From Ardenticatenales bacterium (lineage in GTDB: Bacteria; Chloroflexota; Anaerolineae; Ardenticatenales; Ardenticatenaceae), in assembly GCA_020634795.1 (NCBI GenBank), contig JACKAZ010000008.1, positions 166,918 to 230,917 on the forward strand: a stretch of 64,000 nt of DNA. Reading direction: 5' to 3'. The position numbers and the translations under genes are program-made. This document shows positions 55,757 through 63,396 of this stretch, piece after piece. The notes below the pieces were generated by a model. That model did no database searches, was not told where the DNA came from, and worked only from the letters and a program-made list of their open reading frames with translations. The number at the start of each line of letters is the position of its first letter. The stretch's first letter is position 1.

Positions 55757-55828
55757 GGTGCATCGTGGGTCGTGGGTTGCGAATGATGGTGGGGATTGTA
55801 GTCCGTTCGCGTAAGGCGGCTAGTGCGG

Positions 55829-55916
55829 AGCTGGGGAGCTGGGGGAGCTGGGGGCTGGGGAGCTAGGGGAGCTGGGGGAGCTTGAGGAGCTGAGGGAGCT
55901 GGGGAGCTAGGGGAGG
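55829..55916 (+). repeat. 9-bp tandem tract (GAGCTGGGG)n
   Basis: About nine units, some shortened by a base or two, about 70 bp upstream of the ABC fusion gene. Confidence 0.9.
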
Positions 55917-55919
55917 GCA

Positions 55920-56340
55920 TTGCGAATCGAGGTTGAGCCATGCGCCCCGATTCACGATGGGCGCGGGCGCCCGCCGCCACACCACAGATCGTTGCTGGGA
56001 GACAAGGCATTGCAGATCAAAGTTGACCATGCGTCAGGGCCCTGGATTCACGATGGGCCATGGGGCGGGCCTTGTGCCCGCCCGCCGCAACTAGCCAGCA
56101 GATACGTTGCTGGGGAGACAAGGCATTGCAGATCAAAGTTAATGCGCGATTCGATGGGCCGGGGGGCTGCGCCCGCAGCAGATCGATGTTGAGCCATGTG
56201 CCCGATTCACGATGCCCAGGATCGTTGTGAGGCTGCAGAGCCGGATAGGCCATGTAATCGAGTTGAGCCATGCGCCCGATTCAGATGGGAGGGGCGGGCC
56301 TTGTGCCCGCCCGCCGCTACTGCCAGCAGATACGTTGTTG
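55920..56340 (+). repeat. Degenerate ~114 bp tandem units
   Basis: Shared words are CGTTGCTGGGAGACAAGGCA (55990, 56104), GGGCGGGCCTTGTGCCCGCC (56061, 56291), and TTGAGCCATGCGCCC with GATTCACGATG. Units are imperfect and partly scrambled. Confidence 0.8.
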
Positions 56341-56409
56341 ACATATGTCCCCTCGCATGATCGCCTTTCCCAGAGACGGAACGCGCCCGTTGCCCCTCCA
56401 CAACCTGTC

Positions 56410-56760
56410 ACCCTGAGCCAAAGGCGAAGGGTCTGGCTGCTGGAGCGAGTTGCCGCAAGGCGTGGCGAACGCTGCGCCCCGTGGCGTCGGACCGCGACGG
56501 GCGGCGTTGCGCCAGATTCCTCGGCTCCGCTCCGCTCCGCCTCAGAATGACAAGTGGGGGGCGTGGGGTGCGCTTAACTGAGGCGTTGCCCACCACGCCC
56601 ACCACCGCGCCCCGCACCCACTCCCTTTGTCACCCTGAGCCAAAGGCGAAGGGTCTGGTGGCACCACCACGCCCACCACCGCGCCCCGCACACACCCTCC
56701 CTTTGTCACCTTGGGGCGCTCAAAAGAGGCTGGCTCGTTGCAACTGCCTGCCCTGAGCAA
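56410..56760 (+). repeat. Dispersed-type repeat with CCTGAGCCAAAGGCGAAGGG words
   Basis: The word occurs at about 56413 and 56635, and the ~75 bp block CCACGCCCACCACCGCGCCC plus the following text is duplicated (56591 and 56668). A CCTCAGAATGACAAG word is at 56540. Confidence 0.75.
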
Positions 56761-56915
56761 CGCCGAAGCGCTTCTCGTTGAAATAGATTCACCTACAATT
56801 CGGTTCGTGATTTTCATCACGCGATCTTATCAAAAATGGGGGCGTGGACCGTTATTGACAGCCTTTGTATTATGAAAGAACGGCCTGCGTACCCGATTCG
56901 ACATCCTTACCCGAT

Positions 56916-56945
56916 GCGACACGCGACACGCGACACGCGACACGC
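56916..56945 (+). repeat. 8-bp tract (GCGACACG)n
   Basis: Nearly four units directly ahead of the AAGGAGAGA ribosome-binding site and ATG 56957. Confidence 0.85.
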
Positions 56946-56956
56946 AAGGAGAGAGC

Positions 56957-57859
56957 ATGACCCGCCAATGGCTGCGCGACCAGTTGAGCCACCGGTTCAA
57001 CTTGGACGAGCTGAGAACACTCTGCTTCGATTTGGCCATTCCGTATGAGAATTTGGCGGGTAGCACGTTGAGCGCCAAAGCGCGGGAGCTGGTGACTTAC
57101 TGCGAGCGCCACCACCGCACCGACGACTTGGTCGCGCTGCTGCGCGAGCAGCGCCCCGATCTCTTTGCTGATGCCGCGCTACCCCAACGCAAGCGCGATG
57201 TGCAGGCCGCGCTGACGAGCGACGGGGCGACGGCGCAGGGGACGGGGAACATCGTGCTGGGCGCGGGGGCGGTTTACATCGGTGGGAACGTTGAAAGGAG
57301 TCAACTTGTGCAAGGCAACCAAAATCGCGTTGGCGACGAGGCGCAACGGGGCGGGATTCGGGTCGGCAAGATCGTCGATTCCGAGAATGTAACGATCGGG
57401 GGCGAGCTGAAAGGGGGCAACTTAGCCGATGCCGCTGCGCTGGCCGAGCGGCTGATGAATGGCAGTATTTCGGTGGAGGAGGTGGTCCGCAGCAAGCATA
57501 TCATGGTGGGGCTGCGCCACGTCGCCGACCCGGCCGCCCCCACGCTCGATGCGCTGCGCCAAGAGATCGCGGCGCTGCGCGACGAACTGACCGCCATCCG
57601 TGACAGCGAGGCGCTGGATGCAGTCGAAGCCGAGGATGCCGAGGAAGCGGCCGCGACGTTGGCAACGGTCGCCACTGAGCTGGACAAAGAAGCGCCACGG
57701 GGCAGCCGAGTGCTGCGCAAGCTCAAGGAGCTGACAACGCTCCTGACCTCGACCGCCGAAGCGGGCGAATCCGCCGAGAAAGTCGGCGGCCAGTTGGTGA
57801 AGTTGGCTCCCGTGGCAGCGGCGCTCTACCAACTGGCGCAGCGGCTGCTGGGCGGCTAA
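56957..57859 (+). CDS. Effector-associated-domain (EAD) protein with beta-rich middle and coiled C-terminus
   Basis: 300 residues; AAGGAGAGA precedes ATG 56957. Residues 1-72 (LSHRFNLDELRTLCFDLAIP, then YCERHHRTDDLVALLREQRP) match the small death-like effector-associated domains that mark bacterial conflict systems in Chloroflexota and multicellular bacteria. A Gly/Val/Asn-rich stretch follows (GNIVLGAGAVYIGGNVERSQ), then a coiled region, and a C-terminal segment VLRKLKELTTLLTSTAEAGE ending VAAALYQLAQRLLGG. EADs pair with like EADs on effectors. No partner with an EAD is visible in the window. Confidence 0.8.
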   Translation: MTRQWLRDQLSHRFNLDELRTLCFDLAIPYENLAGSTLSAKARELVTYCERHHRTDDLVALLREQRPDLFADAALPQRKRDVQAALTSDGATAQGTGNIVLGAGAVYIGGNVERSQLVQGNQNRVGDEAQRGGIRVGKIVDSENVTIGGELKGGNLADAAALAERLMNGSISVEEVVRSKHIMVGLRHVADPAAPTLDALRQEIAALRDELTAIRDSEALDAVEAEDAEEAAATLATVATELDKEAPRGSRVLRKLKELTTLLTSTAEAGESAEKVGGQLVKLAPVAAALYQLAQRLLGG

Positions 57860-58072
57860 GCGTTGGAACGAGAAGCGTAGAAGCGTTGAAAGGGGAAGCA
57901 GATAGGCAACACTTTGTGGATTCACCGCGCAGCGCAATGAATTCAGCAATGCAATCACGCCACGAGAAGTGTTGAAACAGGACAGCTCGCCCATGCATCA
58001 TGCACCGTGCGCCACACGACATGGCGATGGAGGATTTAACCTCCCATCCTCGCCTTGCAACGCCCCACACCC

Positions 58073-58486
58073 TCAATGGGGCAAGCGGGGCCGCAGCGCC
58101 GCGTAGCCGTAGAGGCCGATCATGGCTCCCACGAAGGTGAAGACGGCGGGCCATGCCCCGGCCCCGATCTGGGCATAGATCGGCCCCGGACAAGCGCCGG
58201 TGATGGCCCAGCCCATCCCAAAGATCGCGCCGCCGATGATGACGCCTTTGTGATAGGGCTTCGGCTCGTAGACGATCGGCACGCCGTCCACACTGCGGGC
58301 GTTGGCACGCTTGATGAGCGCCATCGACAGCCCCGCCACCACGATGCCGGTCGCAATCACCAGATACATGTACGGCTCGCGCAGCAGAAACATGTCGTGG
58401 ATGCGCTGCCAACGAACCACGTCACTCTTGATCAACACGATGCCAAAATAGATGCCCACTAGCAAGACGCGCAGATAATACGCCAT
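58073..58486 (-). CDS. YeeE/YedE-family sulfur transporter, second half (DUF6691-like)
   Basis: 137 residues with four membrane helices. GWAITGACPGPIYAQIGAG carries the conserved Cys of the YeeE/TsuA family, which takes up thiosulfate or related sulfur species. It lacks the first half, which is encoded by the separate gene just upstream. AAGGAG precedes ATG 58486. Order cstB-like, YeeE-A, YeeE-B suggests one sulfur cluster. Confidence 0.88.
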   Translation of the reverse strand: MAYYLRVLLVGIYFGIVLIKSDVVRWQRIHDMFLLREPYMYLVIATGIVVAGLSMALIKRANARSVDGVPIVYEPKPYHKGVIIGGAIFGMGWAITGACPGPIYAQIGAGAWPAVFTFVGAMIGLYGYAALRPRLPH

Positions 58487-58611
58487 CGTTACTCCTTGAT
58501 CGAGAATCGTGAATCGTGAATCGGGTCACAATGCCATTTCATCGCTTTGCAATGCCGCCTGTGCACCATGCACCATCCGCCTTCCACCTTCCCCCTTCCA
58601 CCACCAAACTC

Positions 58612-59103
58612 CTAACCCGGCAACAGCCAACTGCCCAGCCCCCACGTCACCAGCATTCCCCCCACGAAGAAAAAGGCGGTGGCGATCATGCTGGGAACGT
58701 TGAGGTTGGAAATGCCGGTGATGGAATGGCCCGAGGTGCAGCCGCCCGCGTAACGCGCGCCAAAGCCGACGAAGATGCCGCCGACCAACAGCCGCAAGAT
58801 GCCGGGGAGCGAGTAGAAGCTGGCGGGCAGCAGCGGCAGCGGCTCGGACGAGAGGAAATGGGCACCCAGCAGCCCGCCGATCACGATGCCGCCGACCAGC
58901 ATCAAGTTCCAGCTATCGGCCCGCCAATCGTGGTCGCTCAGGTAATCGAAGCCGATGTTCGGGGTACAGATGGCACCGATATGTTGTAGACTGGTCGAGA
59001 TGCCGAAGGCTTTGCCCGCCAGCCAGTAGAGCATGGGCACGGTGAGGCCGATCATGATGCCGGAGAACCACCAAGGCCACGGGCCGAGCAGCCAATCTAT
59101 CAT
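58612..59103 (-). CDS. YeeE/YedE-family sulfur transporter, first half
   Basis: 163 residues from ATG 59103 (MIDWLLGPWPWWFSG). It has four to five helices and the motif FGARYAGGCTSGHSITGISN, with the conserved Cys for sulfur transfer. The longer frame to 59190 runs into the terminator and is not used. Split two-gene YeeE systems are well known. 125 bp separate it from the second half. Confidence 0.88.
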   Translation of the reverse strand: MIDWLLGPWPWWFSGIMIGLTVPMLYWLAGKAFGISTSLQHIGAICTPNIGFDYLSDHDWRADSWNLMLVGGIVIGGLLGAHFLSSEPLPLLPASFYSLPGILRLLVGGIFVGFGARYAGGCTSGHSITGISNLNVPSMIATAFFFVGGMLVTWGLGSWLLPG

Positions 59104-59149
59104 GAGGTACTTGCTTTCTAGCGTGTTGTAAGGGAGGGATGGCAAACGA

Positions 59150-59178
59150 AACCCCTCACCGTACGTCGTGAGGGGTTC
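59150..59178. terminator. Hairpin between CstB-like and YeeE genes
   Basis: AACCCCTCAC pairs with GTGAGGGGTT around CGTACGTC. It may end or attenuate transcription from the CstB-like gene before the transporter genes. The flanking T/A runs are weak. Confidence 0.65.
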
Positions 59179-59206
59179 CCGTGCGTTCAATTCGCTGGGG
59201 CCGCGA

Positions 59207-60613
59207 TTATTGCTCGGTAGGCAACCCCGCCGCCGCCCAGTCGCGGTAACCGCCCGCGAGGTTGATGACGCGATCCGCGCCTGCCGCCTTCAGGATGCTG
59301 GCCCCGATGGCGGAGCGGCCCCCCGTGCGGCATTGCACCACGATGAGCTTGCCATCAATGACCGACTCTGCCGTCTTGGGCAGGGTGCCCAAGAAGAGAT
59401 GCTCGGCGTTGGGCAAGTGGCCCTCTTCCCATTCCGATTCGGCGCGCACATCGACCAGCGTCACCTCGTCGTTGAGGATCGCCTCCGACGCATCCTCGAT
59501 CGACATCACATCGTAGCTGCCGCTGTTCAACCCTGCGTCCGCGACCTCGTCGGGGTTGAAATAGCCTTCGATCAGGTCGTAGCCGATCTTGTTCAGAACG
59601 CGCACGGCTTCTTCCAGCGTTTCCTCATGGGTGATCAGGTAGACCGGCTTCGTCCAATCGACCAGCCAGCCCGCCCACTGTGCCAAATAGTCCATCGGGA
59701 TGTTGATCGTGCCGGGGACGTACCCCTCGCCGAATGCGGCGTAGGGGCGGGTATCAATCACTTGCTCTCCCGCTTCGACCCGCGCCGTGACGCTTTCCGG
59801 CGACTGCTTGGCGGGCATCGTTTTGCCGTACAGCACCTCTGGCCCTTCTTTGTTGACCCGCTTCATCTCCTTAAAGTAGTAAGGCACCTCGGGTTGGCTA
59901 TCCAGCAGATAATCGATGAAGGCTTCTTCTTCGTCATACTGCAAGGCCGGGTTGAAGAGCTTTTCGTAGCCGACCGTGCTGGACGGAATCGCGCCCAAGC
60001 CTTTGCCACAGGCGCTCCCCGCGCCGTGGGCGGGCCAGACCTGCAGGTAATCCGGCAGCGCCTTGAAGCGGTTGACCGAATCGAACATCTCGACCGCGCC
60101 AGCGCGGGCGGTGCCAGTTGCGCCCGCGGCCTTTTCCAACAGGTCGGGGCGACCGATCGAGCCGACAAAGACGAAGTCACCCGTGAAGATTCCCATCGGC
60201 TTCGCCGCGCCGCCGCCCTCGTCCGTCAGAATGAAGGAGATGCTTTCGGGCGTGTGGCCGGGGGTGTGCATCACGTCCAGGCGCACCTTACCGACATAGA
60301 AATGATCGCCATCTTTCAGAAGCTGGGCGCGATACTGATCGGCATATTCGTACTTCCACGATGCGTCGCCTTCGTCGGAAACGAAGAGCTTGGCGTCCAC
60401 GCGGTCGGCCAATTCGCGCGCGCCCGAGACGTAGTCGGCGTGGATGTGCGTGTCGGCCACACCGACGATCGTCATATCCTCTTCTTCCGCCGCATCCAAA
60501 TATTGCTGCACGTCGCGGCCCGGATCGACGATGATGGCTTCGTTCGTCTTCTGGCAACCCACCATGTAGGATGCGTGGGCCAGTTTCGGATCATAGAAAT
60601 ACTTCAGTAGCAT
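59207..60613 (-). CDS. CstB-like persulfide dioxygenase-rhodanese fusion
   Basis: 468 residues. Residues 1-245 form an ETHE1-like metallo-beta-lactamase domain (DTHIHADYVSGARELADR, VMHTPGHTPESISF, FTGDFVFVGSIGRPDL). Next is a rhodanese domain lacking its Cys (VYLITHEETLEEAVRVL). The last ~105 residues are a rhodanese with the active Cys in VVQCRTGGRSAIGAS. This order (dioxygenase, pseudo-rhodanese, rhodanese) matches CstB, which oxidises low-molecular-weight persulfides and makes thiosulfate. AAGGAGAG precedes ATG 60613. It lies directly upstream of the YeeE pair. Confidence 0.9.
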   Translation of the reverse strand: MLLKYFYDPKLAHASYMVGCQKTNEAIIVDPGRDVQQYLDAAEEEDMTIVGVADTHIHADYVSGARELADRVDAKLFVSDEGDASWKYEYADQYRAQLLKDGDHFYVGKVRLDVMHTPGHTPESISFILTDEGGGAAKPMGIFTGDFVFVGSIGRPDLLEKAAGATGTARAGAVEMFDSVNRFKALPDYLQVWPAHGAGSACGKGLGAIPSSTVGYEKLFNPALQYDEEEAFIDYLLDSQPEVPYYFKEMKRVNKEGPEVLYGKTMPAKQSPESVTARVEAGEQVIDTRPYAAFGEGYVPGTINIPMDYLAQWAGWLVDWTKPVYLITHEETLEEAVRVLNKIGYDLIEGYFNPDEVADAGLNSGSYDVMSIEDASEAILNDEVTLVDVRAESEWEEGHLPNAEHLFLGTLPKTAESVIDGKLIVVQCRTGGRSAIGASILKAAGADRVINLAGGYRDWAAAGLPTEQ

Positions 60614-60999
60614 GAAACTCTCCTTAAGATGAGACAGCGTTGTCTGGACAACTCTTGCATAGCGTGACGACAGGATAAATTGTGACTGTGAGGGACGATT
60701 AAAGCACGTGTAAGGATTCTGTAAAGGGTGATTTCACACGCCTCTATGGCGCACAACCCTTTCGACAGGGTCGGGGCGGGAGACGGGCGATCGCGGGGTG
60801 CAGAGGGGCATCACGATTGCTGCATTCGCGGAGAAGAGGGGTTTGGAATGGTGCATGGTGCATGGTGCATGGTGCATGTGCAAGGGGCAAGGGGCATGGG
60901 GAGGTGTTGGGGATCGTCTCGCCGCTCTGGCGTTGGAGGAGGTTGAACGCTGTGCTCTGTGTACCCAAACAAGGCCACTACGACGTCACTACCCGCTCA
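60614..60999. other. Intergenic region with left inverted-repeat arm
   Basis: 386 bp. The promoter of the CstB-like gene is somewhere in the first ~100 bp. 60845-60978 is the left arm of the inverted repeat and contains the GCATGGT tract. No gene. Confidence 0.65.
60845..60978 (+). repeat. Left arm of an inverted repeat flanking the sensor kinase gene
   Basis: Matches the reverse complement of 62492-62620. The core 60895-60928 is identical over 34 bp to 62545-62578. The outer part is the GTGCATG heptanucleotide tract (60847-60880); the inner part matches more loosely, sharing GTACCCAAACAA. Confidence 0.9.
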
Positions 61000-62160
61000 T
61001 CAGACTGGATTCGACGCGGTTCGGCCGACGGGCAAGCTCAGGCTGAACTGACTCCCTTGGCCCACGCCCTCGCTGGTGGCGCTGATGTCGCCCCCCATGG
61101 CCCATGCCAGGTGTCGGGCAATAGTGAGGCCGATGCCGCTGCCGCCGGTTCGTCGGTCGCGGGAGCGATCGGTGCGGAAGAAGCGCTCGAAGATGAAGGG
61201 CAGGTCGCTAGCCGCAATGCCGATGCCGCTATCCTCGACCGTCACCTCGGCCAGCCCGTTGCGGCGGTTCACCGAGACGATGATCGTGCCCCCTTCGAGG
61301 GTGTAGTTGATCGCGTTGCCCACGAGGTTGATCAAGATTTGGGTCGTGCGGTCGGGGTCCGCGTGGACAAACAGCGAACCCGCGTTGTCGTTCAGCGTCA
61401 GAGCGATGCCCATGGCCATGGCCTGCGGTGCCAGCCGCTGCACCAGCCGCGCGGTCAGCGCTGTCAGGTCCACGTCTTCCAATGAAAGGCGCACCTGCCC
61501 CGCCTCCACCCGCGACAGCTCTTGCAGATCGGCCACCAACCGCTGCAAACGGCGCACTTCGTGATCCATCTGGTCGAAAGAGCGTTCGTCGGCGGGCAAC
61601 ACGCCATCCATCATGCCCTCGACGTAGCCCCCCAGCGCTGTCAAGGGCGTGCGCAGCTCGTGCATCACGTTGCCGATCAGGGCCACGCGCTGCGCCTCGA
61701 TCTGTTCCAGGGTGTCCGCCATCTGGTTGAAGCTTTCCGCCACCGTCGCCAGCTCGGTGCTGGCTGGCATTGCCACCCGTTCGTCGTAGTGGCCCACCGC
61801 GATGCGCCGGCTGCTGCGGGCCAGATCGCGCAAGGGGCGCAGCAGTTCGCCGGTCAGCAGCCAACTGGTCAGCAGCCCCGTGAGCGTGGCGGCCAAGCCC
61901 GCGAAAAAGAGCGCACGGAAGGTGATGCGACGGACCAACGCCAACAACAGCGTCGTGCTCGATGCCAGATCATCGGCGGGCAGCGAGGCCAACAGCTCGG
62001 CCCAGAACGCGGGCGGATGGCGGCGCAGGGTCCATTCCACGCCCACGGCCAGCGCCAATACGCCGACCAGCACCACCGCCAACTGCGCCGCGATCAGCCG
62101 CGACCGCAGCGACGCCATAGCGCGGCGGCTGGGACGGGGGTCGGCGGCAGGTTCGGGCAT
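61000..62160 (-). CDS. Two-component sensor histidine kinase (HAMP-HisKA-HATPase)
   Basis: 386 residues from ATG 62160 (MPEPAADPRPS); the longer frame reads through the 9-bp tract as Lys-Leu-Thr repeats. Two membrane helices (LIAAQLAVVLVGVLALAVGV and ALFFAGLAATLTGLLTSWLL) bracket a short sensor loop. HAMP follows, then the H-box (GNVMHELRTPLTALGG, His about 163), N-box (NLVGNAINYTLEGG), and G-boxes (EDSGIGIAASDLPFIFERFF, RTGGSGIGLTIARHL). It likely phosphorylates the regulator encoded upstream. The gene lies between inverted repeats, and its start abuts element E2. Confidence 0.92.
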   Translation of the reverse strand: MPEPAADPRPSRRAMASLRSRLIAAQLAVVLVGVLALAVGVEWTLRRHPPAFWAELLASLPADDLASSTTLLLALVRRITFRALFFAGLAATLTGLLTSWLLTGELLRPLRDLARSSRRIAVGHYDERVAMPASTELATVAESFNQMADTLEQIEAQRVALIGNVMHELRTPLTALGGYVEGMMDGVLPADERSFDQMDHEVRRLQRLVADLQELSRVEAGQVRLSLEDVDLTALTARLVQRLAPQAMAMGIALTLNDNAGSLFVHADPDRTTQILINLVGNAINYTLEGGTIIVSVNRRNGLAEVTVEDSGIGIAASDLPFIFERFFRTDRSRDRRTGGSGIGLTIARHLAWAMGGDISATSEGVGQGSQFSLSLPVGRTASNPV

Positions 62161-62162
62161 GG

Positions 62163-62430
62163 GGAGTTTTGTGAGTTTAGTGAGTTTAATGAGTTTAGTG
62201 AGTTTAGTGAGTTTAGTGAGTTTTGTGATACCAAATCGGAAGGTTGATTGTGCACTGTAGATCAATGGTAACAGCAAAGAAGGGGCCTGCGCAGGCAGGC
62301 CTATTGGCCGACAGGCCCTCCAGCGGGGATTTTAATCCCCCGCCCCACGGCTACACCGTCAATTCCACATCCACAATTGTCTATGAGATTTGGTATGAGT
62401 TTTGTGAGTTTTGTGAGTTTTGTGAGTTTG
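62163..62430 (+). repeat. Composite repeat element E2
   Basis: 9-bp GAGTTTAGT tract (62163-62226), core with three palindromes (62227-62391), and a second tract (62396-62430). Near-identical to E1 at 50246-50516. Confidence 0.92.
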
Positions 62431-62491
62431 GAGGGGCGGAGAATTTTCCGCCCGTACGGGAGTTCTGGAATTAGGCGTTATGGGTATTGGT

Positions 62492-62620
62492 GTGCTGGCG
62501 TTGTTTGGGTACGTAGGACACAACGTTCAACCGACCCCGACTGCAGAGCGGCGAGACGATCCCCAACACCTCCCCATGCACCATGCACCATGCACTATGC
62601 ACCATGCACCATGCACCATG
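62492..62620 (-). repeat. Right arm of the inverted repeat flanking the kinase gene
   Basis: Inverted copy of 60845-60978. Its outer end, the GCACCAT tract at 62574-62620, touches the stop codon of the response-regulator gene. Confidence 0.9.
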
Positions 62621-63304
62621 CTAGACGCTAAGCTTGTAGCCGACACCGCGCACCGTTTCGATGGGGACGGGCGTTGCGAGGCCGCTCTGCAGTTTGCGGC
62701 GCACTTGGCCGACGAAGACGTCGACGACGCGGTCGGTGCCGTAGAAATCGTGGCCCCAGACCCGTTCGATCAACTGTTCACGGGTGAGGACCCGACCCGC
62801 ATGTTTGCCCAGCTCGGCCAGCAGTTGGAACTCGGTCACGGTCAGGTCGATCCGCCCTTGGGGGGTGCGCGCCTCGTGAGCGTCGAGGTCGATCGTCAGA
62901 TCGCCGAAGGTCAGCACGTGACTGGGCAGGGCGCTGCGGTTGCGGCGCAGAATCGCTTCCACCCGCGCGACCAGTTCGCGCGGGCTGAAAGGCTTCGTCA
63001 GATAGTCGTCGGCGCCGATACGCAACCCCGCCACGCGATCCAGCTCGTCGCTGCGTGCGGTTAACATCAGGATGTAGACCGAGGAATCGGCGCGCAGCCG
63101 CGCCGCCACCTCCATGCCGTCCATACCGGGCAGATTCAGATCGAGGATGACGAGTGCGAACGGGTGCTGTTCAGCCAACGCGAGCGCTTCCGCACCATTG
63201 TCGGCGAGCCGCACATCGAAGCCCGCACTCTCTAGGTAGGTACGGACCACGGTTTGGATGCTTGGCTCATCCTCAACGACCAAAATCTGCGCTTTAACGG
63301 GCAT
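62621..63304 (-). CDS. OmpR-family response regulator
   Basis: 227 residues. The receiver domain has acidic residues in ILVVEDEPSIQ, the phospho-acceptor Asp in VILDLNLPGMDG, and the Lys in YLTKPFSPREL. The C-terminal winged helix has LTVTEFQLLAELGKHAGRVL, then VDVFVGQVRRKLQ and IETVRGVGYKL. GAGGA precedes ATG 63304. It is the partner of the kinase downstream, though a repeat block separates them. Target genes are unknown. Confidence 0.95.
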   Translation of the reverse strand: MPVKAQILVVEDEPSIQTVVRTYLESAGFDVRLADNGAEALALAEQHPFALVILDLNLPGMDGMEVAARLRADSSVYILMLTARSDELDRVAGLRIGADDYLTKPFSPRELVARVEAILRRNRSALPSHVLTFGDLTIDLDAHEARTPQGRIDLTVTEFQLLAELGKHAGRVLTREQLIERVWGHDFYGTDRVVDVFVGQVRRKLQSGLATPVPIETVRGVGYKLSV

Positions 63305-63396
63305 GAAGCGTCCTCGTGTAGGGTCAACGAATCAGAGAAAGGAAGTGGCGTCCGCCCATGGACAGGGGTTGGGAATGCGGCCCAAGCCCACGACCT

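Larger units (their letters stand above)
55757..56956. other. 1.2 kb repeat nest, no gene
   Basis: It contains a 9-bp tract (55829-55916), ~114 bp degenerate tandem units (55920-56340), a duplicated CCTGAGCCAAAGGCGAAGGG block (56410-56760), and an 8-bp tract in front of the EAD gene (56916-56945). Confidence 0.75.
62161..62620. other. Gap between regulator and kinase genes filled by repeats
   Basis: 460 bp separate two genes that are normally adjacent. The gap holds element E2 (62163-62430), a GGGCGGA/TCCGCCC hairpin at 62434-62454, and the right inverted-repeat arm (62492-62620). Confidence 0.75.

Noticed and set aside
57723..58412. 229-codon reverse frame across the EAD gene end and YeeE-B
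   Set aside because: Out of frame with the clear YeeE-B protein and antisense to the EAD gene.
62161..62277. N-terminal extension of the kinase (Lys-Leu-Thr repeats)
   Set aside because: Same reason: a repeat tract that happens to be open because its period is a multiple of three.
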